Shown: piece by piece, positions 55,653-64,000 of the stretch | Position numbering within the stretch: the stretch's first letter is position 1 | Layout: every line of letters starts with the position of its first letter | Source of the DNA: Hyphomicrobiales bacterium | GTDB lineage: Bacteria > Pseudomonadota > Alphaproteobacteria > Rhizobiales > Xanthobacteraceae | Assembly (NCBI GenBank): GCA_017305555.1 | Contig: JAFKKM010000033.1 | Location: 1 to 64,000 of the forward strand | Length of the DNA: 64,000 nt | Direction of reading: 5' to 3' | The notes under the pieces: model-generated | What the model was told of the DNA's origin: nothing | The model's input: only the letters and a program-made list of their open reading frames with translations | Database searches by the model: none | Translations under genes and position numbers: made by a program

Positions 55653-56486
55653 TCAGCCTTTCACCGCGCCGGCGCCAAGGCCTTGAATGAAGTATTGTGA
55701 CATCAACGCGAATGCCGCGAACAGCGGCAGTGCAATCAAGGTCGACCCGGCCATGATCTCGCCCCAGCGCAGGTCGAACGAACCGACCATCGAGGCAAGG
55801 CCCACCGGCAGCGTCTTGTTGGCGTCGCTGCCGATCATCACCAGCGCGAAAGTGTAGTCGGTCCACGACAGCAGGAACGAGAAGATCGCGACCGTGATCA
55901 GCCCGGGCAATGCCAATGGCAGCACCACCCGCAGGAACGCGCCGAGTCGAGTGCAGCCATCGACCATCGCCGCCTCTTCCAGCTCGAACGGCATGCTCTT
56001 GAAGAAGCCCCATAGAAACCAGACGCCGAGCGGCAACGTGAGGGTCAGGTGCGAGGCGATCAGGCCGGTGAGGGTATCGCTGAGGCCGAGCCGCGCGAAG
56101 ATGGTAAAGATCGGAATCGCGATCAACAGCGGCGGGAACATGTAGGCATACAGCATCGCGCCGACGATCACCTTCTTGCCGCGGATGCGCTGGCGCGTCA
56201 CCGCATAGGCGATCATCACCGAGAACACCATCGTCACCAGCACAGCGACGACAGCGACGATGACGCTGTTCATGAAGTGGCGCGGATAGTCGGTGAGTTC
56301 GAGCAGGTTGCGATAGGATTCCAGCGACAGGACGTTGGGGATCAGCGACACGTTGGTCAAAAGTTCGGTCGGCTGACGCAAGCTCGACACCACCATCCAG
56401 TAGATCGGGAACGCCGAATAGACCGCGATCACCAGCGCGGCGATATAGAGGCCGAGACGGCGCGGCAGCGTTTTGGCGCGACCCAT
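55653..56486 (-). CDS. Carbohydrate ABC transporter permease (MalG/UgpE-like)
   Basis: A 277-residue permease with six hydrophobic segments. YSAFPIYWMVVSSLRQPTELL is typical of the second CUT1 permease. The EAA loop is ELEEAAMVDGCTRLGAFLRVVLPLALPGLITVAIF. Its ATG shares one base with the stop of the first permease gene (TGATG). It works with the adjacent permease, binding protein and ATPase. Confidence 0.93.
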   Translation of the reverse strand: MGRAKTLPRRLGLYIAALVIAVYSAFPIYWMVVSSLRQPTELLTNVSLIPNVLSLESYRNLLELTDYPRHFMNSVIVAVVAVLVTMVFSVMIAYAVTRQRIRGKKVIVGAMLYAYMFPPLLIAIPIFTIFARLGLSDTLTGLIASHLTLTLPLGVWFLWGFFKSMPFELEEAAMVDGCTRLGAFLRVVLPLALPGLITVAIFSFLLSWTDYTFALVMIGSDANKTLPVGLASMVGSFDLRWGEIMAGSTLIALPLFAAFALMSQYFIQGLGAGAVKG

Positions 56487-57346
56487 CAGTCGTCCTCCAG
56501 CGGGAATACCCAGAAGTAGATCAGCACTGCGACCGAGAGCAGCGCGAAGGAAATGGTGGCGATGGCCGCGCCGCCGCCGATGTCGAACAGGTTGAAGGCG
56601 TGGCGATAGGACAGGATGGCGAGATTTTCCGTCGCGCCCACCGGTCCGCCGCGCGTCAGGAGCCAGATGACATCGAATTTATTGAACATCCAGATCGCGC
56701 GCAGCAGCACCACCACGGTGAGGATCGGCTTCAGCATCGGCAGCGTGATGTGGAAGAAGCGCTGTACCGCCGTGGTGCCGTCGACCCGCGCGGCCTCGTA
56801 GAGCGATTGCGGCACGGTCTGCAACGCGGCGAGGAAGCAGGTGGTGACGAACGGGGTCCACATCCAGACGCTGACGAGAATAGTCGAAGCCATCGCCGCG
56901 CCGGGGCTTTCGAACCAGTTGATCGGCGGCAGGCCCATCGCCTCCACCGCCTTGGTGACGATGCCGATGCCGCCGTCCACCATCCATTTGAAGGTGAGGA
57001 TCACCACCACTGTCGGCAACAGATACGGCAGGATCGAGAGGCCGCGCACCAGGTTGCGGCCGGGAAAGGCTTCGTTGAGCACCAGCGCGAAGCCGATGCC
57101 GAGCGCCACCTGAAACACGATGGAGCCGAGCGCATAGATCGCGCCGTTGAGCAGCGCGTGCCAGAATTCCGGCGCCTGCAGCACCGCCACGTAGTTGGCG
57201 AAGCCGACCCACTTCGGCGCACCGACGAAGGAATCCATCTGGTAGAAGCTGAGGCTGACCGCATACACCGCAGGCGCGACGATCAGCGCCAGCGTCACCG
57301 CCAGGCCGACAAACAGAAACCCATAGATCGTCGTCTTGGAACTCAC
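56486..57346 (-). CDS. Carbohydrate ABC transporter permease (MalF/UgpA-like)
   Basis: A 286-residue permease with six hydrophobic segments. VGFANYVAVLQAPEFWHALLNGAIYALGS is typical of the first CUT1 permease, and the EAA loop is SLYEAARVDGTTAVQRFFHITLPMLKPILTVVVLL. It lies 67 bp after the binding-protein gene. Confidence 0.93.
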   Translation of the reverse strand: MSSKTTIYGFLFVGLAVTLALIVAPAVYAVSLSFYQMDSFVGAPKWVGFANYVAVLQAPEFWHALLNGAIYALGSIVFQVALGIGFALVLNEAFPGRNLVRGLSILPYLLPTVVVILTFKWMVDGGIGIVTKAVEAMGLPPINWFESPGAAMASTILVSVWMWTPFVTTCFLAALQTVPQSLYEAARVDGTTAVQRFFHITLPMLKPILTVVVLLRAIWMFNKFDVIWLLTRGGPVGATENLAILSYRHAFNLFDIGGGAAIATISFALLSVAVLIYFWVFPLEDD

Positions 57347-57413
57347 GGCAGGCGCCTCGCATGGCGACCCGGCCGGAACGATCCGGCCGGGTCATTTCGA
57401 GTGAGACAGCCGA

Positions 57414-58748
57414 TCAGGCGATCAGCTTGCGCATCTTGTCAGCGGCGGTCTTGATGCACTCCGCCGACGACATGTTCTTCAGGATCTTGTTCTGAAGCAT
57501 TTCGGGGATGACGAAGCCTTCAAACACCTTGCCGGGGCGCAGGTCCGGCGCCGGGCCTTCGGTGTCGATCGAGGTCAGGATCACCGACTTGTCGGTGATA
57601 AAGCCGCGCATCGTCTCCACCGCCTCCTTGTGCTTCTCGATCAGCGGGTGCGCGCGCCAGCGCGGATCGTCGTAGACGTCGAGGCGCGGCGGCTGGAAGT
57701 GCAGCGGTGCGGTATGCAGGAAGTTGATGTACTGGTTCTCGGTGAACCACTTCATGAACTTCATCGACTCGTCGGAGTTCGGCGTCTTCAGCACCACCCA
57801 GCCATCGTAGCCGTGATTGACGGCCTTCGCTTTGCCGGTCGAGTCCATGTAGGGCGTGATACCGTACTGGGTCGCGAGCTTCGGCGCGTTGCGCTCCAGC
57901 GCCTCGATGATGCGGCCGGCATAGGCGGCGTGGCCGACCTTGTCGGACGAGAAGTTGCTCAGCACTTCGCCGAAGCTCGCCTGGCTCGCGCCGGACGGCA
58001 TGGTCTTGTAAAGCTCGGCGAAGAAATCGAGGTAGCGCGTGACGCGCGGCGCCATCTCGGCGTTGTCGAGCGCGACGTTCCACTTGTCGTCGAACAGCTT
58101 GACGCCTTCCGCCCACATGAAGCCTGGCGCAAGCCAGTTGGTTGCGCCGTTGCTGCCGATTGGAAACAGTGAGCCGAAGCGGCCGTCGGCGGTGAGCGTC
58201 TGCGTGTTCTTGAGCATCTCGGCGTAGCTCTTAGGCGCGCTGAGGCCGTGCTTCTCGTACAGGTCCTTGCGGTAATAGATCCACGCCAGATTGTAGTCGT
58301 AGGGATACCAGTAGACCTCGTCCTTCACGGGGAAGAGGATCTTCGGTCCCCATTTGTGCTTGCTGGTGAGCTCGGTGAGCGGCATCAACTGCCCCTCGGC
58401 TTGCAGCAGCAGAACATGGCCGACGAAGGCGAAGGTCGCGATGTCGTAGGGTTGGCCGCCGCGCAGCGAGGTCGTCACCTTGGTGAAAGCATCATCCAGC
58501 GGAACCGAGTCGACGATGACATGGGTGCCGAACTGCTTTTCGTATTCGGCGCAGGCAACCTTCAGCGCGCGAATGCTGTCGATCGAGGTTTCGGTGTTGA
58601 GAAAGCGGATGGTCTTCTTGCCCTGGCCCCACACAGCGGGCGCGCCGATGGTGCCGGCGGCAAACGCGGTGCCGAGCGCACCGGCGGACTTAATCAGCGT
58701 GCGGCGGCTGACGCCGCCCGGTTTTGTTATGGTCTTGTCGTTGGTCAT
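57414..58748 (-). CDS. ABC transporter substrate-binding protein (CUT1 sugar/glycerol type)
   Basis: A 444-residue periplasmic protein. The N-terminus has a Tat-type signal (VSRRTLIKSAGALGTAFAAGTIG). KTIRFLNTETSIDSIRALKVACAEYEKQFGTHVIVDSVP is the start of a large CUT1-type binding protein. The chosen start at 58748 gives MTNDKTITKPGG; a longer frame begins nine codons upstream. The ligand cannot be read from sequence. It lies 23 bp after the ATPase gene. Confidence 0.9.
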   Translation of the reverse strand: MTNDKTITKPGGVSRRTLIKSAGALGTAFAAGTIGAPAVWGQGKKTIRFLNTETSIDSIRALKVACAEYEKQFGTHVIVDSVPLDDAFTKVTTSLRGGQPYDIATFAFVGHVLLLQAEGQLMPLTELTSKHKWGPKILFPVKDEVYWYPYDYNLAWIYYRKDLYEKHGLSAPKSYAEMLKNTQTLTADGRFGSLFPIGSNGATNWLAPGFMWAEGVKLFDDKWNVALDNAEMAPRVTRYLDFFAELYKTMPSGASQASFGEVLSNFSSDKVGHAAYAGRIIEALERNAPKLATQYGITPYMDSTGKAKAVNHGYDGWVVLKTPNSDESMKFMKWFTENQYINFLHTAPLHFQPPRLDVYDDPRWRAHPLIEKHKEAVETMRGFITDKSVILTSIDTEGPAPDLRPGKVFEGFVIPEMLQNKILKNMSSAECIKTAADKMRKLIA

Positions 58749-58771
58749 GGCCTTCCTCCCGTTATAATTGG

Positions 58772-59836
58772 TCATGGCTTGGCGGTCTCAATGCGTTGAC
58801 CGCTCGATTTCGCGAACAAATGCAGTTTTGCGGCGGGGAACCGAACGCCGATGCTTTGCCCCGGCGACCAGCTATCGACGCGATCGACAAGGATGCGCAG
58901 GCGCTCGCCACCCGCTTCACCGACGCAGAGCGTCTGGGCGCCGAGTTGTTCGATCACCCGCACCGTGAACGCGACGCCATCGGCCTCGCTGGTCAGCGCA
59001 AGGTGTTCGGGGCGAATACCGAGGGCGACGTCGCCGCTCGCCTGTGTACCGGCCGGCAGCGCCACGCGCAGGCTGCCCGCGACGAAAAGGCCATTCTCGA
59101 CACGCCCCTCGATCAGGTTCATTTCGGGCGAGCCGATGAAGCCGGCGACGAACAGGTTGGCGGGCCGGTCGTAGACCTCCAGCGGCGCGCCGATCTGCTG
59201 CACATGGCCGTCGCGCATGATGACGATGCGGTTGGCCAAGGTCATCGCCTCGACCTGATCGTGGGTGACGTAGACCATGCTGGTGCCGACGTCCTGATGC
59301 AGGCGGGCGATTTCCTCGCGCATCCGCACGCGCAGCTTGGCGTCGAGATTGGACAGCGGCTCGTCGAGCAGGAACACGTCGGGCTCGCGCACCAGCGCGC
59401 GACCGAGCGCGACGCGCTGCATCTGGCCGCCGGAGAGCTGTTTCGGCTTGCGGGCGAGATAATCCTCCAGTCCCAACATCCGCGCGGCCTTCTGCACCCG
59501 TACGTCGATCTCGGCCGGGTCCATCTTGCGCATCCGCAGGCCGAAGGCGAGGTTGTCGTAGATGGTCTTGTGCGGATAGAGTGCGTAGTTCTGGAACACC
59601 ATCGCGATGTTGCGATCCTTCGGCTCCAGTTCGGTCACGTCGCGCGCGCCGATGCGGATGGTGCCCGAGGTCACTTCCTCGAGGCCGGCGATCATCCGCA
59701 GCGTGGTGGATTTGCCGCAGCCGGACGGCCCGAGAAACACCACGAACTCGCCGTCGCGAATGGTGAGATCGACGCCGTGCACCGCAACGACGCCGCCATA
59801 GGCCTTGCGGACCTGTTCAAGGCGGATTTCAGCCAT
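58772..59836 (-). CDS. ABC transporter ATPase (UgpC/MalK-like)
   Basis: A 354-residue nucleotide-binding subunit. Walker A is GPSGCGKSTTLRMIAGLE, the signature LSGGQMQRVALGRALVREP and Walker B VFLLDEPLSNLDAKLRVRMREE. The C-terminal part has the OB-fold regulatory domain typical of sugar importers (VALGIRPEHLALTSE). It energises the two permeases downstream. It lies 30 bp after the kinase gene. Confidence 0.96.
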   Translation of the reverse strand: MAEIRLEQVRKAYGGVVAVHGVDLTIRDGEFVVFLGPSGCGKSTTLRMIAGLEEVTSGTIRIGARDVTELEPKDRNIAMVFQNYALYPHKTIYDNLAFGLRMRKMDPAEIDVRVQKAARMLGLEDYLARKPKQLSGGQMQRVALGRALVREPDVFLLDEPLSNLDAKLRVRMREEIARLHQDVGTSMVYVTHDQVEAMTLANRIVIMRDGHVQQIGAPLEVYDRPANLFVAGFIGSPEMNLIEGRVENGLFVAGSLRVALPAGTQASGDVALGIRPEHLALTSEADGVAFTVRVIEQLGAQTLCVGEAGGERLRILVDRVDSWSPGQSIGVRFPAAKLHLFAKSSGQRIETAKP

Positions 59837-59866
59837 GAGCTATCCTGCTTCTTGCGCGCGCCGGCA

Positions 59867-61387
59867 TCACGACCCGCCTCTGACAAAATCGTGGATGCGA
59901 TGATTGAGCGGCGCCAGCGCCGCCTGAATGTCGCGATAGATCGGAAAGCCGCGATCGTAGACCGCTGCGCGAGCCGGATCCGGTGTCGCACGGGAGACGA
60001 TCTGAATCACCTCAGCCGCCGCGCGCTCGTCGGCATAAACGCCGACACCGACGCCGGCGAGCAGTGCCGCGCCGAACGAGGCGTCCGCCACCGCCGGCAA
60101 TTCCACCTCGACATTGAGCACGTCGGCGACGATCTGCCGCCACAGCGCGCTGGTGGAGCCGCCGCCGGTGAGGCGTGCGGTCGCGAAGCTCAGGCCCTTG
60201 GCGCGCAGCACGTCGCGGCAGTCGCGCAGCGAGTAGGCGACACCTTCATAGAGCGCGCGGACGAAATGACCGGGGCCATGATTGAAACCGGCGCCGACGA
60301 AATCGGCGCGCAGCAGCGGGTCCCAATACGGGCTACGCTCGCCGTTGAGATAAGGATGGAAGAACAGGCCTTCGGCGCCCGGCGCGACGGCCGCCGCCAT
60401 GCGGTCCATGGCGTCGAACACCGCACGGCCGTCGTCACCTTCACGGCGGAAGAAGGTGTCGCGCAGCCACTTGTGCGCCGAAGCGCAGGAGTTGGTCGCG
60501 GTGATGATGTACCAGTGATCCGGCACCACGTGGTAATAGTTGATCAGCTCAAAATCGGGGCGCGACGTCGGCGACAGCACGTTGACCGTCGCGGCCGTGG
60601 CGAGCTTCACCACGCCGAGGCCTTCGCGCACCATGCCCGCGCCGTAAGTTTCCGCCGCGGTATCTGAGGTGCCGCACACCACCGGCGTGCCTTCGGCCAG
60701 TCCGGTCGCGCGCGCGGCGTCCGCTGTTACTTTGCCGACCAGCGTCGTCGGCGCGACGATCGGTGGCAGCGTATCGAGCGGCCAGCCAATCATCTCGCAA
60801 AGTTCTTTCGACCACTGGCCACTCTTGGCATCCAGCATCAGGGTGCCGAGTGCATCGATGGTGTCGGTTTCCCATGTGCCGGTGAATTGCGCGCGCAGCC
60901 AATCCTTGGCGACATAGAGCCGCTTGACGCGGGCGTGTGCCTCCGGTTCGTGATTGCGCAGCCACAACATCTGCGGCAGCGTCCAGGTAGCATTGGCGCG
61001 ATTAGCGCCGATTTCGAGAATGCGCGCGTCGGCCTGCTTGCGTAGCGCGGCGACCTCGGCGTGGCTGCGCTGATCATTCCATAGAATCGCCGGGCGAATG
61101 ACCCTGCCGTCGGCGTCGGTCAACACCTGGGTATGCGCGCCGGCCGAAAACGCAATCGCGGCGATGTCGGTCGCGGGTCGCTTCGTCAGCGCCAGCACGC
61201 GCGGCAGTGCCTTGCGCGCGGCGCTCCACCAATCATGCGGGTCCTGCTCGCTCCAGCCCGGATGCTTCGATGTGGTCGGCACCGCCTCGGAGGCTTCCGC
61301 GACGAGCGATCCATCGGCACGGATCACGCTTACCTTGAGCGAACCCGCGCCGAGATCGATGCCGACAAGCAATGGATCAGCCGCCAT
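59867..61387 (-). CDS. FGGY-family carbohydrate kinase (xylulokinase-like)
   Basis: A 506-residue kinase of the FGGY family. LLVGIDLGAGSLKVSVI is the phosphate-binding start, GWSEQDPHDWWSAARK and AILWNDQRSHAEVAALR are xylulokinase-like, and GGGSTSALWRQIVADVLNVEV is the second nucleotide motif. Normal FGGY length. The likely substrate is a pentulose or polyol; it cannot be fixed by sequence. It lies 32 bp after the oxidase gene. Confidence 0.93.
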   Translation of the reverse strand: MAADPLLVGIDLGAGSLKVSVIRADGSLVAEASEAVPTTSKHPGWSEQDPHDWWSAARKALPRVLALTKRPATDIAAIAFSAGAHTQVLTDADGRVIRPAILWNDQRSHAEVAALRKQADARILEIGANRANATWTLPQMLWLRNHEPEAHARVKRLYVAKDWLRAQFTGTWETDTIDALGTLMLDAKSGQWSKELCEMIGWPLDTLPPIVAPTTLVGKVTADAARATGLAEGTPVVCGTSDTAAETYGAGMVREGLGVVKLATAATVNVLSPTSRPDFELINYYHVVPDHWYIITATNSCASAHKWLRDTFFRREGDDGRAVFDAMDRMAAAVAPGAEGLFFHPYLNGERSPYWDPLLRADFVGAGFNHGPGHFVRALYEGVAYSLRDCRDVLRAKGLSFATARLTGGGSTSALWRQIVADVLNVEVELPAVADASFGAALLAGVGVGVYADERAAAEVIQIVSRATPDPARAAVYDRGFPIYRDIQAALAPLNHRIHDFVRGGS

Positions 61388-61419
61388 GACCGGCCTCCGT
61401 GTTGTTACGCGCAGCCGGC

Positions 61420-62916
61420 TTAGCCACCACGCGCACCTTTGGCATGTATGTCCTTGGCACCCGGCCGTGCGCGTAGCCCGAGCTTGCCCGGATTGAGCAG
61501 ATTGTCGGGATCGAGCGCGTCCTTGATCTTCTGCAAAACGTCAAGACCCGTGCCCAGTTCGCGCGCCATCCAGCGGCCGCGGAACAGGCCCGCGCCGTGG
61601 TGATGCGCGATCGATCCACCGTGATCCAGCGTCAGGCCCTCCACTGTGTCCCACAGCTTCGCATGGAGCGGGAATGCCTGCGCTTCGGGCATCGGCGGCA
61701 GCCGCATTGTCATGTATTGGCACGCGCCCTCGGGATAGACGTGCGACCAGTGCGCGCCGAAATGCACATCCGGATGCACCGCGCGCACCGCCTTGGCGAT
61801 GGCGTCGTATAGCGCCGGAATCTTCGACCAGTTCGCCGTTACTTCAATAGTGTCGTTGAAGTAGCCCTTGTCGTGCCACATCTGCGAGTAAGCGACGTAG
61901 CGGTTCTGCTTCCAGTGATGATACGGGCCGTCCGGTGCGACCTCGCCGCCGAAGGACGCCGCGATCTTCAGCGCCATCTCCTGCTCGACGCTGACCATCG
62001 GTTCGCTGCCGCAGAACGCCAGCACCGCGAGGATCGGCTTGGTGCGAAACAGCGCGATGTCCTTGGTGCGATCGTCGCTTTCGGCGCGGTCGTAGAGGCG
62101 CACGATCTGCGGACGGATTTCTGCCTGCATGATGGCGCGCGCGCAATCCAATGACGCCTGCAAGGTCGGAAACGCTAGCACCACGCCGCGCTCGACCTCC
62201 GGTTTCTTCCAGATGCGAAAGGTCACTTCGGTGATAATGCCGAACGCGCCCTCGCTGCCGACCATCAGGTCGCGCACCGACGGGCCGACCGCGCGGCGCG
62301 CCACCGGGCGCACTTCCAGCGGGGTGCCGTCCGGCAACACCGCCTTGAGACCGACAACGATGTCCTCGATCTTGCCGTAGCGGCTGCTGGCCTGGCCGCC
62401 GCCGCGACACGCAGCCCAGCCGCCGACTGTCGAAATCTCGATCGATTGCGGGTAGTGGCCGGTGGTAAAGCCTTGCGCGTTGAGTTCCTGCTCGAACACC
62501 GCGCCGTTCATGCCGGCCTGCACCGTCACCGTCGCGTCGGCCGGATTGACAGTAACGATCTTGTCGAGCCGCCGCAGGTCCACGGTGACTTCGCCGCCGA
62601 GCGGGATGGCGCCGCCGAGCACGCCGGAGCCGTTGCCGTAGGGAATGATCGGAATGCCGGCGCGATGCGCGTGCGCGACCACCTTGGCGACTTCGTCGGC
62701 GTTGCCGGGGCGCACGATCAAGCGCGGCACGTCGCCCGCGATCTCGCCGGCACGCTCCTCGAACACCGCGAACGGCAGGCGATCACGCGCGTAGGCGAGG
62801 CGCTCGTCGAAGGATGTCAGAACGTGGCTGCCGCCGACGATGGCGGCGAACGCCTTGGCGATGTCCGAGTCAATCCGGTCGCGCTGTCGTACCGCCGCGA
62901 TAGTGCTCGCTTCCAA
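61420..62916 (-). CDS. FAD-linked oxidase, alkyl-dihydroxyacetone-phosphate synthase-like
   Basis: A flavoprotein of about 498 residues with the VAO fold. The FAD region is IPIIPYGNGSGVLGGAIPLGG and GGWAACRGGGQASSRYGKIEDIV. The C-terminal HHH in GGSIAHHHGAGLF resembles the catalytic His motif of alkyl-DHAP synthase; glycolate- and lactate-oxidase relatives are the alternative. The preferred start is TTG at 62916 because CGGAGAACGG lies just before it; a TTG at 62931 has no such site. It is the first structural gene of the operon. Confidence 0.85.
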   Translation of the reverse strand: MEASTIAAVRQRDRIDSDIAKAFAAIVGGSHVLTSFDERLAYARDRLPFAVFEERAGEIAGDVPRLIVRPGNADEVAKVVAHAHRAGIPIIPYGNGSGVLGGAIPLGGEVTVDLRRLDKIVTVNPADATVTVQAGMNGAVFEQELNAQGFTTGHYPQSIEISTVGGWAACRGGGQASSRYGKIEDIVVGLKAVLPDGTPLEVRPVARRAVGPSVRDLMVGSEGAFGIITEVTFRIWKKPEVERGVVLAFPTLQASLDCARAIMQAEIRPQIVRLYDRAESDDRTKDIALFRTKPILAVLAFCGSEPMVSVEQEMALKIAASFGGEVAPDGPYHHWKQNRYVAYSQMWHDKGYFNDTIEVTANWSKIPALYDAIAKAVRAVHPDVHFGAHWSHVYPEGACQYMTMRLPPMPEAQAFPLHAKLWDTVEGLTLDHGGSIAHHHGAGLFRGRWMARELGTGLDVLQKIKDALDPDNLLNPGKLGLRARPGAKDIHAKGARGG

Positions 62917-62961
62917 GGCCGTTCTCCGCAAATTGATTCAATTGACGCAACGCAGCGCGGC

Positions 62962-63013
62962 GATTGCCAGCAATCATTCTACTGGCAATCTTCCGTGAGC
63001 AATCGTTTGTTCA
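62962..63013. promoter_or_regulatory. Two operator-like dyads between the LacI gene and the operon
   Basis: GATTGCCAG (62962-62970) faces CTGGCAATC (62982-62990). TGAGCAATCGTTTGTTCA (62996-63013) is a LacI-type operator with a central CG and seven of nine matching pairs. They lie in the 137 bp between the LacI stop and the oxidase start, where the downstream repressor would bind. Confidence 0.6.
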
Positions 63014-63053
63014 AAAGGTGACCGAAACCGGCTATGGCGTCAATCCCTAATTT

Positions 63054-64000
63054 TCAGATCGATGCGGGACCGGTGGATGATCGGATCACCATGCCGTCCG
63101 GCGGCAGCGGTGCGACGGCGTCGGGCGTCCGGCCTTCGACCAAGGCGATCAATAGATCGGCGGCGAGTTCGCCCATGCGTTCGGTCGGCATCTGCACCGT
63201 CGTCAGTTGCGGATAGAGCATGGTGGCGACCGGCGCGTCGTGCAGGCCGACGACCGAGACATCCTGCGGAATCTGCAAACCCGCTTCGTGCAGCACCGCC
63301 ATCGCGCCGGCCGCCGTCACCAGCGTCGCGCCGAGCACGGCGGTCGGACGCATCGCCAGGAGCTGCCGCATCGCCGCGGCGCCGCCCTCTGCGGTGTAGC
63401 CCGCAACTGCGACCAGCGCAGGATCGAACGTGATGCCATGCCGCTTCAGCGCGCCGCGATAACCGGCGAGACGTTCGCCGGCGTTAAAACCACCGGGACG
63501 CCCCGCAAGATGCGCGATACGGCGATGGCCGAGCGCGACGAGATGATCGACGGCAATTTCGGTCGCGGCACGGCTGTCCAGCACCACCGCGTGCGGCGCG
63601 CCGGCGAGTTGACGATTGAGCAGCACGAACGGCACCTGCGCGGCCTCGAGTTCATCGCGCAGCAGCCTGTCGTCGTCGAGACTTGCAACCAGAAGGCCAT
63701 CGACGCGGTTGCCGTGCGACATCCGCTGATAGACGGAATCGGTCGCCTCCGATCCGCGATGCGCGATCAGTAGCGAATAGCCGTGGCGCAAGGTCGCCTT
63801 CTCCGCGCCGAAGATGGCGGAAGCGAACACCGGGTTGTCGAGCTGCGGCACCACGATTCCGAAGGTCGCCGAGCGCGCCATGCGCAGGCCGCGTGCGAGC
63901 TGGTTCGGCGCGTAGTTGAGGGTGCGAGCGCTTTGCAGCACACGCTCGCGGGTTTCCTCGCGGATGCGCTGGGTCGCTTCGCCCCGCAGCACGCGCGATG
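63054..64000 (-). CDS. LacI-family transcriptional regulator (start beyond the window)
   Basis: The frame enters from the right end. The first visible residues SRVLRGEATQRIREETRERVLQSARTLNYAPNQLARGL are the end of the LacI helix-turn-helix and hinge. The effector domain follows (ATFGIVVPQLDNPVFASAIFGAEKATLRHGYSLLI; VDGLLVASLDDDRLL; VGLHDAPVATMLYPQLTTVQMP). The N-terminal recognition helix is outside the window. It is oriented with the catabolic operon and is its likely repressor. The GTG at 63992 is an internal Val codon. Confidence 0.9.
   Translation of the reverse strand, partial: SRVLRGEATQRIREETRERVLQSARTLNYAPNQLARGLRMARSATFGIVVPQLDNPVFASAIFGAEKATLRHGYSLLIAHRGSEATDSVYQRMSHGNRVDGLLVASLDDDRLLRDELEAAQVPFVLLNRQLAGAPHAVVLDSRAATEIAVDHLVALGHRRIAHLAGRPGGFNAGERLAGYRGALKRHGITFDPALVAVAGYTAEGGAAAMRQLLAMRPTAVLGATLVTAAGAMAVLHEAGLQIPQDVSVVGLHDAPVATMLYPQLTTVQMPTERMGELAADLLIALVEGRTPDAVAPLPPDGMVIRSSTGPASI

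Overview
The window reads as a chromosome segment from a high-GC alphaproteobacterium of the Nitrobacteraceae (Bradyrhizobium / Rhodopseudomonas / Tardiphaga / Afipia group). The signs are a cytochrome b/c1 polyprotein gene (fbcH), a fused trpE(G) behind a Trp-Trp leader peptide, the smc-dsbA-DUF721-mutY neighbourhood, a CcrM-type GANTC methylase, and dispersed palindromic repeats of the kind common in these genomes. The species cannot be fixed from the sequence alone.

From 1 to 37,150 the DNA is mostly core. It holds the end of the Rieske gene and fbcH, a YbhB-like protein, an acetyltransferase, trpL-trpE(G), apt, two adjacent MinD/ParA-like ATPases, an HtpX-like protease with LemA, a DUF454 protein, an Rsm22-like protein, smc, dsbA-like, DUF721, mutY, small oxidoreductase and GST genes, ccrM, a zinc peptidase, moaB, a NitT/TauT-type permease and binding protein without an ATPase, a Nudix-like protein, a PPK2 kinase and an adenylate cyclase. 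It ends with leuL-leuA, a dctPQM TRAP transporter, a Spy-like protein and tRNA-Lys(CUU). RNA-level control is visible at trpE(G), leuA and inside the TRAP operon.

From about 37,150 to 53,750 the DNA looks accessory. Next to tRNA-Lys lies a multiply frameshifted large serine recombinase fused to a truncated membrane-protein gene. Then come a TetR-controlled hydrolase group (chloroperoxidase-like, isochorismatase-like, and an exported alpha/beta-hydrolase-cupin fusion), a LysR/SDR/F420-oxidoreductase-like group, about 0.8 kb without a recognisable gene, and a complete ectoine/hydroxyectoine operon. The operon is ectA-ectB-ectC-ectD followed by two MFS transporters, with a divergent MarR-type regulator (ectR-like). 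The segment closes with a broken ferredoxin-type reductase.

From 53,790 to the end is one long minus-strand catabolic operon. It has a LacI regulator (cut by the window end), an alkyl-DHAP-synthase-like FAD oxidase, an FGGY kinase, a complete CUT1/Ugp-type ABC importer, an SDR and a glycerol-dehydrogenase-family enzyme. The regulator lies upstream of the operon with two dyads in the gap. The substrate is not evident; a polyol or glycerol derivative is the best guess. This operon is the strongest candidate here for an uncharacterised pathway.
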